Counted from the first letter of the stretch, positions 25,867-36,362 are shown. The stretch: DNA of 64,000 nucleotides from Winogradskyella luteola (GCF_019203985.1 NZ_JAGSPD010000005.1:62001-126000), one strand, 5' to 3'. Translations and numbers: made by a program. Notes: generated from the letters alone by a model not told the origin.

Positions 25867-27936
25867 TTGTCACTTAACCAACTCCATAAACAGCTTAAAG
25901 AAAAGAATATAAAGTTTCTTTTCACGGATTATTACGATACAATAGTTCATAGGCATGTACATCCTAATTATGTCCAAAGAATTTGGGCTAAACTTATGAT
26001 ACAGGAATTGGGATTCGAGACATCAATTGATAACTTATATTTCATAAGGCAAGAATCATCAAAATATCTTGTTGAGCAATTGGAAAAAGAGGATTTTGAA
26101 ATCCCTTATACCACATTACAACACGACATTTGTAAACGTCTCATCAATGCGGATATTATTTCTATTGAAGAAAAAGACAGCTTTTTAAATCTGTTTGAAG
26201 AAGCTGATGTTAGGGCTGAAGCCAGTGTACAATACCTAAACCAAGATGTTATTGACACCATAAAATACTTTAAGTCTAATGGTGGTAAGGTATATTTGGT
26301 TTCAGATTTTTACGGTTCCAAAACACTTTTCGAAAAACTATTGAAGCATCATGGCATTATAGATTTATTTGAAGATATTTATAGTTCTGCAGCCTTAGAA
26401 AAAAGCAAGCATACGGGAGACATTTACGAATCCGTTCTAAAAGAATTAGCCATAAACCCACATGAGGTGATGATGATTGGAGATAATCATAGAAGTGATT
26501 ATCTCAACGCCACAAAAAGTGGCCTCAATGCTTTTCAGCTTCCCCATAAAAAGTATCTCAAAAAAAACAAGCGCAATAATTTTGGGAATGATAAAAAGAA
26601 GCTAAAGCAGGTTATTAACGATGTTTACAAAACGTGCCAAAAGCGTTCATCTATTCCTTATACGGAATACATCATTTTTTACCATACGTTTATTGAGCGT
26701 TTGTATAATACAGCTAAACAAAAAAACATAAAAGACTTGTTTTTTTTAGCACGAGAAGGACAATACCTTAAAAAGGTATTCGATTCTTACCAAGAATATA
26801 CTATAATTGACGAAACTAGAAAGATAAAGACACATTACTTAAAAATGTCGAGACATGCTGCGCTTCAGATGTCACTTAAGGATATTGAGGTTGAGCCATT
26901 TACATTTCTTCAACTTAAGTACAGTAATATCTCTGCCGATGAATTTTTAATAGCTGTTAATTGTCCTGATGAACTGAGGCAGCAAATTATTTCGCAACTA
27001 AATGTAGACGGTAAATCTATCGTTGAAGGTTTTTTTAAGTCTTCGATTTTTGAAAACATAAAAAAGAATAAAAACTTTCTCGATTATTATAACGCACATA
27101 GAGAAGCTAGCCATAATGCATTTAAAGCTTATGTAAATTCGTTTGATGCACAAATAGAAGAGAATGGAATCACTGTTGTAGATATTGGTTGGGGTGGCAC
27201 GATGCAAGAAGCTATTTTTGAGTTTTTTGACCAAAAAATCCCAGTAACTGGTTACTATTTAGGTCTTGGTAATATTTATAATATTAAACCACAAACCAAG
27301 CGCTATGGTTTAATCTCATCTTTAATGCCATACCTCGATTATTATGATTACATCTTAATGGCCAACCAACAGCTATATGAACAGTTCTCTGGTGCAAATC
27401 ACGGTAGTGCCGTGGATTATAGTATAGAGGTTAAAGATTACACTATAGAGTATCATAAGCCCGAAGAAAAATGGTTGTACGACAATCATATAAAAAGACA
27501 CCAGGAAGAAATGTTTAATTTACATAAATTACTTCTAAAGCGTTTAGAACCGATATGCTTCTCGGAAGAGATGATGCAAAACACTATTTCTAAAATAGCG
27601 CTTAAAGTTGGTCTATTTCAGAGTACAAAAAAACTAAAGTTCATAGATACATTGAGCAGCGGATTTTATCAAAATGTTGGGCACAACAAAGTTGGTATAT
27701 CTTATGAACCCCCGAAAATCAAAAGTCCTATAAAAAGTATGGTTCGGTTCTTAATAACACCAGAAAAATACTTTAGATATTTGGTGAAGTTAAAACCCGT
27801 TTTGTACAAAAAAAATAAAGTTGTGGCTTTTTTCATACCAATGTATTTTATTTATCTCTATTTTGGTTTTAATAAGTACCTTAGATTTAAGATTTTACAC
27901 CGTATATTTCTACTCAAGTACAATGCGTTCAAATAA
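25867..27936 (+). CDS. HAD-superfamily hydrolase with large C-terminal domain (COG5610-like)
   Basis: Residues 1-230 or so are a HAD domain. Motif I is FTDYYDTIVHRHVHP (D-x2-D-T variant), motif II lies in VYLVSDFYGSK and motif IV is MMIGDNHRSDYLNA. The remaining 450 residues form a second domain with FLAREGQYLKKVFD and VVDIGWGGTMQEAIF, a combination seen in HAD-like proteins encoded in surface-polysaccharide loci. The C-terminal end has a hydrophobic segment. The start codon is TTG 25867, 30 bases after the peptidase gene. It probably acts in the cytoplasm on a sugar phosphate, but that is inference. Confidence 0.75.
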   Translation: MSLNQLHKQLKEKNIKFLFTDYYDTIVHRHVHPNYVQRIWAKLMIQELGFETSIDNLYFIRQESSKYLVEQLEKEDFEIPYTTLQHDICKRLINADIISIEEKDSFLNLFEEADVRAEASVQYLNQDVIDTIKYFKSNGGKVYLVSDFYGSKTLFEKLLKHHGIIDLFEDIYSSAALEKSKHTGDIYESVLKELAINPHEVMMIGDNHRSDYLNATKSGLNAFQLPHKKYLKKNKRNNFGNDKKKLKQVINDVYKTCQKRSSIPYTEYIIFYHTFIERLYNTAKQKNIKDLFFLAREGQYLKKVFDSYQEYTIIDETRKIKTHYLKMSRHAALQMSLKDIEVEPFTFLQLKYSNISADEFLIAVNCPDELRQQIISQLNVDGKSIVEGFFKSSIFENIKKNKNFLDYYNAHREASHNAFKAYVNSFDAQIEENGITVVDIGWGGTMQEAIFEFFDQKIPVTGYYLGLGNIYNIKPQTKRYGLISSLMPYLDYYDYILMANQQLYEQFSGANHGSAVDYSIEVKDYTIEYHKPEEKWLYDNHIKRHQEEMFNLHKLLLKRLEPICFSEEMMQNTISKIALKVGLFQSTKKLKFIDTLSSGFYQNVGHNKVGISYEPPKIKSPIKSMVRFLITPEKYFRYLVKLKPVLYKKNKVVAFFIPMYFIYLYFGFNKYLRFKILHRIFLLKYNAFK

Positions 27937-28051
27937 ATTTTTTATCGGTTTTTTTTGATTTTTGCCGATTTAATTAAAAAACATTAGATTTACTTTCATT
28001 ATTCAATCTAGGTAGGGTTTTCTACTCTTTAATTGTCTTATAAATAGTTGT

Positions 28052-29419
28052 ATGAGAAAAAAATACGCTATACCCTTTTTTTTATGTTCAATTTTGCTGC
28101 AATTTTCTTGTGGCACTGATGATGCTACAACACCATTAACTATAGAAACTACAGCAGATTCTGTTGTTCTGACTCAAAATACTGAGATAGAAATTTTTAT
28201 CTTTCAGAATGATGAATATATACCAAGTTCTGGCCAACTTACATTAAATAATCCCACAAAAGGGGTTGTTTCAATTAACGATTCCAATAACACTCCTAAC
28301 AATCCAAGTGATGATACGGTTATCTATACCGTCAATCCTAACATAATCGGAGAAGATGCATTTCAGTATACTATATGTGATAATTCCGGTAATTGTAAAA
28401 CAGAAAATGTATTGGTTACAATTACATCTTCGTCTGTAGTAAACTTAAACTTAGAGAGCGTTCCCTACCAAAATTTATCTGCGTATAATTTCTTTGAGGG
28501 AGATCTTAAGGATTTAAGCCCAAATTTTGGTGTATTGCCTTATTCGTTAAACTCTACATTGTTTACGGATTACGCCGAGAAGAAACGTTTTGTTTGGATG
28601 CCAAACAATACCAAAGCAACCTACATCAGTGATGATGTACCTTTAGAATTTCCTGTAGGAACCGTATTAATTAAGAATTTTTATTACGACAATGTGCTTC
28701 CGGATAATGAAACTAAAATTTTGGAAACACGCTTAATGATTAGAAAGAGTGAAGACTGGATTTTTGCCAATTACGTGTGGAACACAGAGCAAACAGAGGC
28801 AAGCTTGGATATGGACGGAAGTTTTGTAGATCTTCAATGGCAAAATGGCGGTAGCACTGGCTCTGTGCAATATAGAATTCCTGCTGGTCCAGAATGCCAT
28901 ACCTGTCATAAAATAATGGAGATTCCTGAACCTATAGGTCCAAAACCAAGAAATTTAAATCGAGAATATGATTATGATGACGGAGTAGCAAATCAATTGG
29001 ATAAAATGATAAGTCAAGGGTATTTAGAAAATTCTCTTCCTTCATCAGTTTCTCGTATACCAGACTATAATAATACGTCCGAACCCTTAGACCTAAGAGT
29101 AAGGGCTTATTTAGATATAAACTGCGCACACTGTCATTCGGAAGAAACACATTGTGCCTATCGTCCATTACGATTAAGCTATAACGATACTCAAGACTTC
29201 AGCAATATCGGTGTTTGTGTACCACCAGATACTGATTTAGGTGAAGGTCTAGGAAATATTGTCCAACCCGGTGATGCCCCTAATTCGGTCTTACATTTTA
29301 GACTCAGTTCTGTAGAGCCATCGTATAGGATGCCACTTTTAGGGAGAACTTTAAAGCATGAAAGAGGAGTGGAGCTTATCGAACAATGGATAGATCAATT
29401 ATCAACTGAATGTGAATAA
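28052..29419 (+). CDS. Diheme c-type lipoprotein (SO2930-like) with Ig-like domain
   Basis: The signal sequence ends at a lipobox (LLQFSC), so this is an outer-membrane or periplasmic lipoprotein. Residues about 35-125 form a bacterial Ig-like domain with many N and T. The following domain has two heme-binding CxxCH motifs, at Cys282-His286 (ECHTCHK) and Cys358-His362 (NCAHCHS), and a possible distal Met in YRMPLLGR. This fits the SO2930/HNE_0200 family. The next gene starts 13 bases later, so both are probably co-transcribed. Confidence 0.82.
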   Translation: MRKKYAIPFFLCSILLQFSCGTDDATTPLTIETTADSVVLTQNTEIEIFIFQNDEYIPSSGQLTLNNPTKGVVSINDSNNTPNNPSDDTVIYTVNPNIIGEDAFQYTICDNSGNCKTENVLVTITSSSVVNLNLESVPYQNLSAYNFFEGDLKDLSPNFGVLPYSLNSTLFTDYAEKKRFVWMPNNTKATYISDDVPLEFPVGTVLIKNFYYDNVLPDNETKILETRLMIRKSEDWIFANYVWNTEQTEASLDMDGSFVDLQWQNGGSTGSVQYRIPAGPECHTCHKIMEIPEPIGPKPRNLNREYDYDDGVANQLDKMISQGYLENSLPSSVSRIPDYNNTSEPLDLRVRAYLDINCAHCHSEETHCAYRPLRLSYNDTQDFSNIGVCVPPDTDLGEGLGNIVQPGDAPNSVLHFRLSSVEPSYRMPLLGRTLKHERGVELIEQWIDQLSTECE

Positions 29420-29432
29420 TAAATATACCACC

Positions 29433-32400
29433 ATGAAAAAAATTACACCTTTAATTCTGCTTTTAATGTGCTGCTTCTATAGCCATGCACAAACTACTGT
29501 TGATTGTACAGCTGGTGCAGTAAATACAACTTATTGTTATGTTGATAACGACACAACAAGTTTTTCATTTGAAAGTTCTGATGGATCTATCCTTAATCTT
29601 GTATTTAATTCTGGACAGGTGGAGAACACTTATGATGAACTCATTATTTTAGATTCTGATGGTTCTGAGCTATATAATGGATACGGTAATGCTGGTGATT
29701 TAACAGGTTTAAGTTTTCAATCTTCTGGAGATTCTATCACGGTTGCTATCAATTCAGACTTTACTGTCAATTGTTCTGATGACGCCTATATTCCTTGGGA
29801 TTTTGATGTTGTATGCAGTACCTGTGCTAACGCTACGGTAAGCTATACGGTAATGGATGATTGCGACAATAGTGGTGGGTTTCTTATAGATGTAAACGTA
29901 AGCGACTTAGGATCAGCTACTTCTTTAACACTTTCAGACGATCAATTTAGTGCTAATCAAAACTTAAATGCGGCAGGTAATGTTCAGTTCGGACCATATG
30001 CTAATGGTACAAATGTTATTATTAATGTACAAAATGATCAAGATATTAATTGCAGTTTAAATAGTCCTTCTTTATCTCAAAATAATTGTCCTCAACCTTC
30101 ACCAAATGGCATTACATGTGCTTCGGGATCTTCTACATACATTTTTACAGAAAATTTTAATACTGTGGGCGGTTGGACAGGTGATTTAAATAATGGAAAT
30201 GGATCTTGGGAAATCCCTAATGGTTCTACATCCCCAGGAACAGGGCCTAACGGTGCTTTCAACGGCTCTGAATATATGAATTATGAAGCTTCTGGAAATA
30301 CTACAGCAACAGCCTCTGCTGTAAGTCCTGCTATTGATTTAACTGAAGCTACTGATGGTGCCGAACTATCTTTCTACATGCATGCATATGGTGAAGATAT
30401 GGGAACTTTAAATGTACGTGTAGGAAACTCTGCTAGTGGACCGTTCACTACACTCTATACATTTTCAGGGGAATATCAAACTGCTGCTTCAGAAGCTTGG
30501 ATTCCAATAGGTATCAATTTAGATGCTTATTTGGGTCAGGTTATATATATTGAATTCAATCATACGGGCACAGGCACGGGCTATAGCGGAGATATGTCCA
30601 TTGATTACCTTCGTATTGAAACTTGTGGGTCTTTTTGCGTTGCTCCTACAGATATAACAACAACAGCAATTACATCTAGTTCGGCAGGTATTTCATGGGT
30701 AGCTAGTAGCGGTGAAAACTCCTGGGAGTATGTTGTACAAGTTTCAGGTGGTGCCCCTCCGACAGGTTCTGGTACCTCAACCTCTTCCCCATCTGTTAAT
30801 GTTAATGCATTAGACCCTGTTACGACGTATGATATTTATGTCAGGGCTAATTGTGGTGTTGATGGGTTTAGTTCTTGGAGTTCTTCTAGTTTTGCCACAG
30901 GTGAGGATCTTTCTAGTTTTCCTGTTACATTTACTGCAAACCCTATACCAACGACAGAGTCTTTCGATATAGCTTTAGTGGATTTAAATGGTGACTTCTT
31001 AGATGATGTAGTATCTGTTGGCAGCGAAAATATTAATGTACACTATCAAACTTCGGGAGGTTTTACAGCTACTAATATTGCAACCACACCTGCTGATAAT
31101 TCACCCAATTGGAGTTTAGCTGTTGGAGATTTTGATAAAAACGGATTCAATGACTTATTATACGGTGGTGGATCTGGTGTTACGTTTATGCAAGCTAATG
31201 CTACGGGTACAGCATATACAGAGGTTTCTTATCCAGATTTTGTATTCTCTCAGCGTTCAAACTTTGTAGATATTAATAACGATGGTGAACTCGATGCTTT
31301 TGTTTGCCATGATATAGATCCTAACGTAGTTTTTATTAATGATGGTAGTGGTAATTTAACCTTTTACCAAGGAGAAAATCCTGGTGTTTTAGACAATGGT
31401 TTAGGACTCACACCTGGTGGTGGTAATTATGGTACGGTCTGGATAGATTTTGATAACGATAGAGACATGGATATGTTTATCGCTAAGTGTCGTGGAGGCT
31501 CAACAACGATAAGTACAAATGAGTTATGGAGAAATGATGGCAATGGTGTTTTTGTTAATGTTGCAGATAGTAACGGGTGGTACAACACTAATTACCCTGG
31601 CAAAGGTCACGACAACTCATCTAACCTTGGAGATAATGTACAAACATGGTCTTCTGCTTGGGCAGATTTTGATAACGACGGAGATATGGATGGTTACATA
31701 GGTGCTAGCAATACAACTAATGGCGATTCTAAATTAATGCGAAATAATGGAGATGGTACATTTACGGACGTTACTACCGGCTCAGGTGTCCTTTTCGCAA
31801 ATTTAGGTATAGAAAATGCCCCAGCGGATTTTGATAATGACGGCAATGTCGATATTTTATCCAACGGAGACATCTTATTTGGAAACGGAGATCTTACGTT
31901 TACCAACTACTCAACCAACATGCCGCAGAGTGGCGCTATTGGAGATGCAAATAACGACGGGTTTTTAGACGTATTTAGAGGTGGGCAAATCTATTTTAAC
32001 AACACTAACTCTAATAATTGGGTAAAACTCAACACTGTTGGCACCGTGAGTAATATTAATGGGATAGGTGCGCGTGTTGAGTTGGTAACGGCTTCAGGAA
32101 CACAGATACGAGATGTAAGAAGTGGTGAGGGATTTGAGTTTATGAGTAGTTTAAATACACATTTTGGACTTGGGACAGAAACCACCATAACAAGTATTAC
32201 AATTTATTGGCCTTCTGGAATTATTGACCAGATACCAAATCCAGATATTAATACGACTCACAATATTATTGAAGGTTCTACATTAACAGTTGAAGACCAA
32301 ACATTAGCGGATATGGTGATTTATCCTAATCCGGCTAAAGATATATTGACTATTGAAACTGCCGCAAATATCACTGATAAAATTGCAACGGTTTTTGATA

Positions 32401-32534
32401 TTAACGGTAGAAAAGTACTCAACCAAAAATTAACCTCAAATACTTTAAAAGTTTCGAGTTTACAAAGCGGAATTTATTTCTTAAGAGTAGAATCCAATGG
32501 AAAAAGTATGAAACGAAAGTTTATTAAACAATAA
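29433..32534 (+). CDS. T9SS-exported CUB/MAM/FN3/VCBS-repeat protein with ASPIC/UnbV domain
   Basis: This is a surface or secreted adhesin-like protein of about 1,033 residues. A signal peptide (MKKITPLILLLMCCFYSHAQ) is followed by a CUB-like domain (about 20-150), a MAM-like domain (about 245-400), an FN3 domain (about 405-490), FG-GAP/VCBS calcium-binding repeats (DFDNDGDMDGYIG, DFDNDGNVDILSN) and an ASPIC/UnbV domain (IGARVELVTASGTQI). The C-terminal 75 residues are a type A T9SS sorting domain (VIYPNPAKDILTIETAANI, ending KSMKRKFIKQ). I chose ATG 29433 because the signal peptide begins there. It pairs with the diheme lipoprotein upstream. Confidence 0.88.
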   Translation: MKKITPLILLLMCCFYSHAQTTVDCTAGAVNTTYCYVDNDTTSFSFESSDGSILNLVFNSGQVENTYDELIILDSDGSELYNGYGNAGDLTGLSFQSSGDSITVAINSDFTVNCSDDAYIPWDFDVVCSTCANATVSYTVMDDCDNSGGFLIDVNVSDLGSATSLTLSDDQFSANQNLNAAGNVQFGPYANGTNVIINVQNDQDINCSLNSPSLSQNNCPQPSPNGITCASGSSTYIFTENFNTVGGWTGDLNNGNGSWEIPNGSTSPGTGPNGAFNGSEYMNYEASGNTTATASAVSPAIDLTEATDGAELSFYMHAYGEDMGTLNVRVGNSASGPFTTLYTFSGEYQTAASEAWIPIGINLDAYLGQVIYIEFNHTGTGTGYSGDMSIDYLRIETCGSFCVAPTDITTTAITSSSAGISWVASSGENSWEYVVQVSGGAPPTGSGTSTSSPSVNVNALDPVTTYDIYVRANCGVDGFSSWSSSSFATGEDLSSFPVTFTANPIPTTESFDIALVDLNGDFLDDVVSVGSENINVHYQTSGGFTATNIATTPADNSPNWSLAVGDFDKNGFNDLLYGGGSGVTFMQANATGTAYTEVSYPDFVFSQRSNFVDINNDGELDAFVCHDIDPNVVFINDGSGNLTFYQGENPGVLDNGLGLTPGGGNYGTVWIDFDNDRDMDMFIAKCRGGSTTISTNELWRNDGNGVFVNVADSNGWYNTNYPGKGHDNSSNLGDNVQTWSSAWADFDNDGDMDGYIGASNTTNGDSKLMRNNGDGTFTDVTTGSGVLFANLGIENAPADFDNDGNVDILSNGDILFGNGDLTFTNYSTNMPQSGAIGDANNDGFLDVFRGGQIYFNNTNSNNWVKLNTVGTVSNINGIGARVELVTASGTQIRDVRSGEGFEFMSSLNTHFGLGTETTITSITIYWPSGIIDQIPNPDINTTHNIIEGSTLTVEDQTLADMVIYPNPAKDILTIETAANITDKIATVFDINGRKVLNQKLTSNTLKVSSLQSGIYFLRVESNGKSMKRKFIKQ

Positions 32535-32554
32535 ATTTATTATTGTTTATATAG

Positions 32555-32584
32555 AAACCGCTTGATCTCTCTAGCGGTTTTTTT
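32555..32584 (+). terminator. Intrinsic terminator after the T9SS protein gene
   Basis: The 8-bp stem AAACCGCT/AGCGGTTT, with a 10-base loop, is followed by TTTT. It lies 20 bases past the stop and partly overlaps the promoter region of the ABC gene. Confidence 0.8.
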
Positions 32585-32588
32585 ATGG

Positions 32589-32596
32589 TATTTTTG
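32589..32596 (+). promoter_or_regulatory. -7 promoter element of the ABC ATPase gene
   Basis: TATTTTTG matches TAnnTTTG. It lies 16 bases before the ATG at 32613, so the leader would be very short. Confidence 0.4.
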
Positions 32597-32612
32597 TGTT
32601 GAAAATTTAACT

Positions 32613-33524
32613 ATGCTCCACTTAAAACAAGTCTCTTTTGGGTATTCTAAAGTAAAGGTTCTAGACTCCGTTAACTTTAAGGTTAATATTGGTGAGAATC
32701 TTTCAATTATTGGAGAAAGCGGTTCTGGAAAAAGTACTTTATTAAAACTTATTTATGGTGAATATGATTTAGAAGAAGGGGAGGTTTTTTGGAAAGACAC
32801 TCAAATTCTTGGTCCAAAATACAATTTGGTCGTTGGTTATGATTTTATGAAATATGTAACTCAAGAATTTGATTTAATGCCTTTTACCACAGTTGAGGAA
32901 AACATTGGCAAATTCCTATCGCGTTTTTATCTCAAAAAGCGTAAAGAACGTATTGATGAATTGGTAAAAGTCGTAGAACTCGAAGCTTATGCCAAAACCA
33001 AAGTTAAAAATCTAAGCGGAGGACAAAAACAACGTGTTGCATTAGCGAGAGCTTTAGCCAAGCAACCCGAAATTTTGTTATTGGATGAACCTTTTAGTCA
33101 TATCGATAATTTTAAAAAACAATCACTTCGTAGAAGTATCTTTAAATATCTCAAAAAACATAATATTACATGTATAGTGGCAACTCACGATAAAAACGAT
33201 GTCCTGGGCTTTGCAGATGAAATGTTAGTACTGCACGATAAAAAAATAATTGCTAAAGATTCGCCTCAAAACTTATACAAGAATCCCAAGTTACCATTAA
33301 TTGCTTCATTTTTTGGTGAATTTAATAGTATTGATAATTCAATTTATTATGCCTGTCAAATGAAAATTGTTGAACACTCAGAATTTAAAGCGATTGTAAA
33401 ACAGTCCTATTTTAATGGGAATTCTTGGTTAATCGAAGCTGAATACAATTCAGAATCTATTTTTATTGAACATCATAAAGCCTTAAGCAATGGCTTAAGT
33501 ATTGACTTTGAAATAATTGAATAG
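32613..33524 (+). CDS. ABC transporter ATP-binding protein
   Basis: The 303-residue cytoplasmic ATPase has Walker A GESGSGKST, Q-loop VTQEFD, signature LSGGQKQR, Walker B ILLLDEPFSHID and H-loop ATHDKND. A C-terminal extension of about 60 residues follows. The sequence resembles importers of the spermidine/putrescine, sulfate or iron type, but no permease is adjacent. The start is ATG 32613 (MLHLKQVSFGY). The longer frame from 32562 lies in the preceding terminator. It converges on the MMPL exporter with no gap. Confidence 0.9.
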   Translation: MLHLKQVSFGYSKVKVLDSVNFKVNIGENLSIIGESGSGKSTLLKLIYGEYDLEEGEVFWKDTQILGPKYNLVVGYDFMKYVTQEFDLMPFTTVEENIGKFLSRFYLKKRKERIDELVKVVELEAYAKTKVKNLSGGQKQRVALARALAKQPEILLLDEPFSHIDNFKKQSLRRSIFKYLKKHNITCIVATHDKNDVLGFADEMLVLHDKKIIAKDSPQNLYKNPKLPLIASFFGEFNSIDNSIYYACQMKIVEHSEFKAIVKQSYFNGNSWLIEAEYNSESIFIEHHKALSNGLSIDFEIIE

Positions 33525-35777
33525 TTATTTGTCGAAACGTTTCAAAAGAGCAGGCAAATAAAAGATATCGGTAATTAAGGCAATAGCAACCGTTACTGCA
33601 CATAATAATCCGAAATCCCTAACAGAAGGAGTTGCGCTAGAGGCAATAATTAAAAATCCACCAACCAAAGCGATTGTCGTAGAAAACAAAGCACTACCAG
33701 TATATCGCATCGCATTATTCATACGCTCTTTCGGTGAACCAGTAATATACTTACTTCGTCTATATTTATGTACTAAGTGAATGGTGTCATCCATCGCAAT
33801 ACCTAGCATAATCGGTGTAATCATAGCCGTAGTTACATCTAGAGGAATATTTAATAGACTCATAAAAATAGCCAAAATGGCTAGTGGTAATATATTTGGA
33901 ATCAGAACTAAAACTGTTGTTTTTAAGTTTTTTATAAAAATCCAAAGGCATAAAAATGCAACAAAAAATGCCGCAAAAAAGGATTTAAATTGCGTTTCTA
34001 AAATGAAATTGTTCAACTGGGAAAATACAACAGCAAACCCATTAATCTTTAGCTCATAATCCTCTGTGTCAAACGTAGTTTCAAAAGCTTCCTTTATTTC
34101 ATCAAGAACCTGCTCTAGCTCAGAGGTTCGCATTTCCATAAGGGTTAATGTAAATCCTGCAGTAGATAAATCTTCAGAAAATAATTTAAAAAAACTGTTT
34201 TCACTGGCATCAACAACCTCTAATGTATTTTTGAGTTTGGTTTCTGATACATTAGATTGAAACAAAACTGGTGTTCGCTTTTCCAAAAAGGATTTAATAG
34301 TAACAACAGAAACTGGATTTGAAATCAACGGATTACTTTCTAGCTTATTCTGAAATATCTCAAGTTTTCTAATTGCATCTTTACTCAAAATTACATCACC
34401 ATCTTTTGTAGCTACATTTAGTTGTAATCGGTTGCTGCCTCCCAATTCTACCTCAACAGCTCTTAAATCTTGCTTAGCCTTACCTTCTGCCAATAAATCA
34501 CGAGAATTTGTATCTATCTTCACTTGAAATACTGAATAAATTCCAAATAAAAGCACAGCTGTAAACGACACGATAAGCGTGTTTCTATATTGGGTTGTAA
34601 ATCTGTTTAACCATTCAATAAAATGAGATTGTGAATAGGTTTTAAGCCTTAAGATTGGTTTAGCGTTTTCAAAATTCAAGCTCATAAAACTAAACCCAAT
34701 AACAGTAATAACGTAAACTAAAATAAAGCTCAGCACTAGACCAATACAAGTAAAAACACCCATGTTCTTAAACGCTGGCAAAGGCGATAGATACAGAGCA
34801 AAGTAACCTACGAATGTAGTTAATGTGGTATAGAAGCATGGTGTTAGACTTTTTCTAATAGCAATAGCAAGTAAATCTACCTTTGAGATGGATGTGTTGG
34901 CGAGTCCTTCCTTATGATAAATATTAATCACATGTACCGCATCACTGACGCTATAAACCATTAAAATAGTTGGTATAAGCATAGAAATCATGTTCAGGGC
35001 AAATCCCAGTGAAGTAATTAATCCAAACAATAAACTTACAGGAATTGCGACTGAGAGCAGTGCAATAAGTAGATAGCGTTTACTAGGTAGCAAGAAAAGT
35101 AGTAGTACTGTAATCACCAATACCGTAAGAATACCAAAAGTTAGACTTTCTTTGTAAATCCCTTTGCTGTAGGCTTCGTTTAATACAGGTGGGCCAGTGA
35201 GGTAATAATTTGAATAGGTCTTATCAATTATGGTTTTAATATCAGTCGCAATATCTTGCCGTTGTTCCTCAATGGTCGGCGTAGGGTTCATTTGGATATA
35301 AAAAAACTGATTTTTATAATCCTCGGTAACCAATTGTGATGTAATGTTAGATAGCTTAGAAAATAAACTCTTTAAACCTTTTTCACTACGCTTTGGATTG
35401 TAGAGATCATCAAACTTTATGGTATTATTTACATAAATAGGGTATTTGGCTTTTGCTAGACTAAACGTTGTTTTTACATAAGATAATGCTTCAATAGATT
35501 GGTGTAATTGCTTTAATCTGTTTATTTCTGTCTCACCAATAGCATTTTCAACAGGAAGCATGGCGATAAAAATCTCGTCTGATCCAAAGTTTTTCTGAAA
35601 ATCGATATACGCTTTATAGCTTGGATCGTCTTCTAAAAACCAAATACCAAGCGAATTATCTACACTTAATTTATTTAGTGTTTGATAACCCGAAAATCCC
35701 ATAGCAATTATTAAAACAGTAATGATTGCTATTCTGAATTTGATGATCGTTGCTATAATGGTTTTAAGCTTATCCAT
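33525..35777 (-). CDS. RND-superfamily MMPL-type lipid exporter
   Basis: The 750-residue membrane protein has about 12 transmembrane helices in two halves, each with a large extracytoplasmic loop and an SSD/MMPL-like core (LISMLIPTILMVYSVSDAVHV; TAMITPIMLGIAMDDTIHLVHKY). Relatives export lipids or hydrophobic molecules using the proton gradient. It is the last gene of the polyketide cluster and begins 19 bases after the PPTase, so it is a natural exporter or outer-membrane delivery factor for the cluster's lipid product. This link is inference from context. Confidence 0.85.
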   Translation of the reverse strand: MDKLKTIIATIIKFRIAIITVLIIAMGFSGYQTLNKLSVDNSLGIWFLEDDPSYKAYIDFQKNFGSDEIFIAMLPVENAIGETEINRLKQLHQSIEALSYVKTTFSLAKAKYPIYVNNTIKFDDLYNPKRSEKGLKSLFSKLSNITSQLVTEDYKNQFFYIQMNPTPTIEEQRQDIATDIKTIIDKTYSNYYLTGPPVLNEAYSKGIYKESLTFGILTVLVITVLLLFLLPSKRYLLIALLSVAIPVSLLFGLITSLGFALNMISMLIPTILMVYSVSDAVHVINIYHKEGLANTSISKVDLLAIAIRKSLTPCFYTTLTTFVGYFALYLSPLPAFKNMGVFTCIGLVLSFILVYVITVIGFSFMSLNFENAKPILRLKTYSQSHFIEWLNRFTTQYRNTLIVSFTAVLLFGIYSVFQVKIDTNSRDLLAEGKAKQDLRAVEVELGGSNRLQLNVATKDGDVILSKDAIRKLEIFQNKLESNPLISNPVSVVTIKSFLEKRTPVLFQSNVSETKLKNTLEVVDASENSFFKLFSEDLSTAGFTLTLMEMRTSELEQVLDEIKEAFETTFDTEDYELKINGFAVVFSQLNNFILETQFKSFFAAFFVAFLCLWIFIKNLKTTVLVLIPNILPLAILAIFMSLLNIPLDVTTAMITPIMLGIAMDDTIHLVHKYRRSKYITGSPKERMNNAMRYTGSALFSTTIALVGGFLIIASSATPSVRDFGLLCAVTVAIALITDIFYLPALLKRFDK

Positions 35778-35795
35778 TGAAATTAAATATCCTTT

Positions 35796-36362
35796 TTACA
35801 CCCCTAATGCAAAAGCACCATAATTACCATGATGTGTAAGGCTAACATTTATAATTTTATTATTATAACTCACCGATGGTGTGCCTAATTTAGATACTCT
35901 GAATATCAAAGCTGTCTTCGGTATTTTCAGAGTCTCCGAAAGCGCATTCATCAACATCCTTTTTAACATCACACTTTGCATTTTCTGATTTTTATCTTCA
36001 AACTTCAAAACTTCTGAGGTTAGATTGTTTTGAATACATCTTGCTTCAGATAATACATAGTCTGACGTTATTTTTGTTTCAACATAACATCGAAAGGTTT
36101 GAAACTTTACGATTCCAGAATTTTTTTCAATACGGCATTCAAACTTCTTAGGATTGTAAAACCGATCGGGATTTTGCTGTATAAATAGTTTATAGGCGGC
36201 TTCTTTCATACTCCATAATCGCCAAACTGTTGTAAAGGGATTGTTAGAATTTTCGATGTAGGTTTGTTCTATATCCGTGAAAAGCTTATCTAAAAATCGT
36301 GGGCGTTGCCAACTTGAAGCATTTTGTGCTTCCTTAAGATCAACAATGTCATTGCCAACCAT
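35796..36362 (-). CDS. 4'-phosphopantetheinyl transferase superfamily protein
   Basis: It transfers the phosphopantetheine arm of CoA to a serine of a carrier protein. The 188-residue protein starts MVGNDIVDLK, with the Asp of the Mg site (NDIVD), and carries WSMKEAAYKLFIQ, the W/S-KEA core motif that binds Mg and CoA. It overlaps the ACP gene by one base, so its likely substrate is that ACP. This arrangement is that of a dedicated PPTase for one pathway. Confidence 0.88.
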   Translation of the reverse strand: MVGNDIVDLKEAQNASSWQRPRFLDKLFTDIEQTYIENSNNPFTTVWRLWSMKEAAYKLFIQQNPDRFYNPKKFECRIEKNSGIVKFQTFRCYVETKITSDYVLSEARCIQNNLTSEVLKFEDKNQKMQSVMLKRMLMNALSETLKIPKTALIFRVSKLGTPSVSYNNKIINVSLTHHGNYGAFALGV

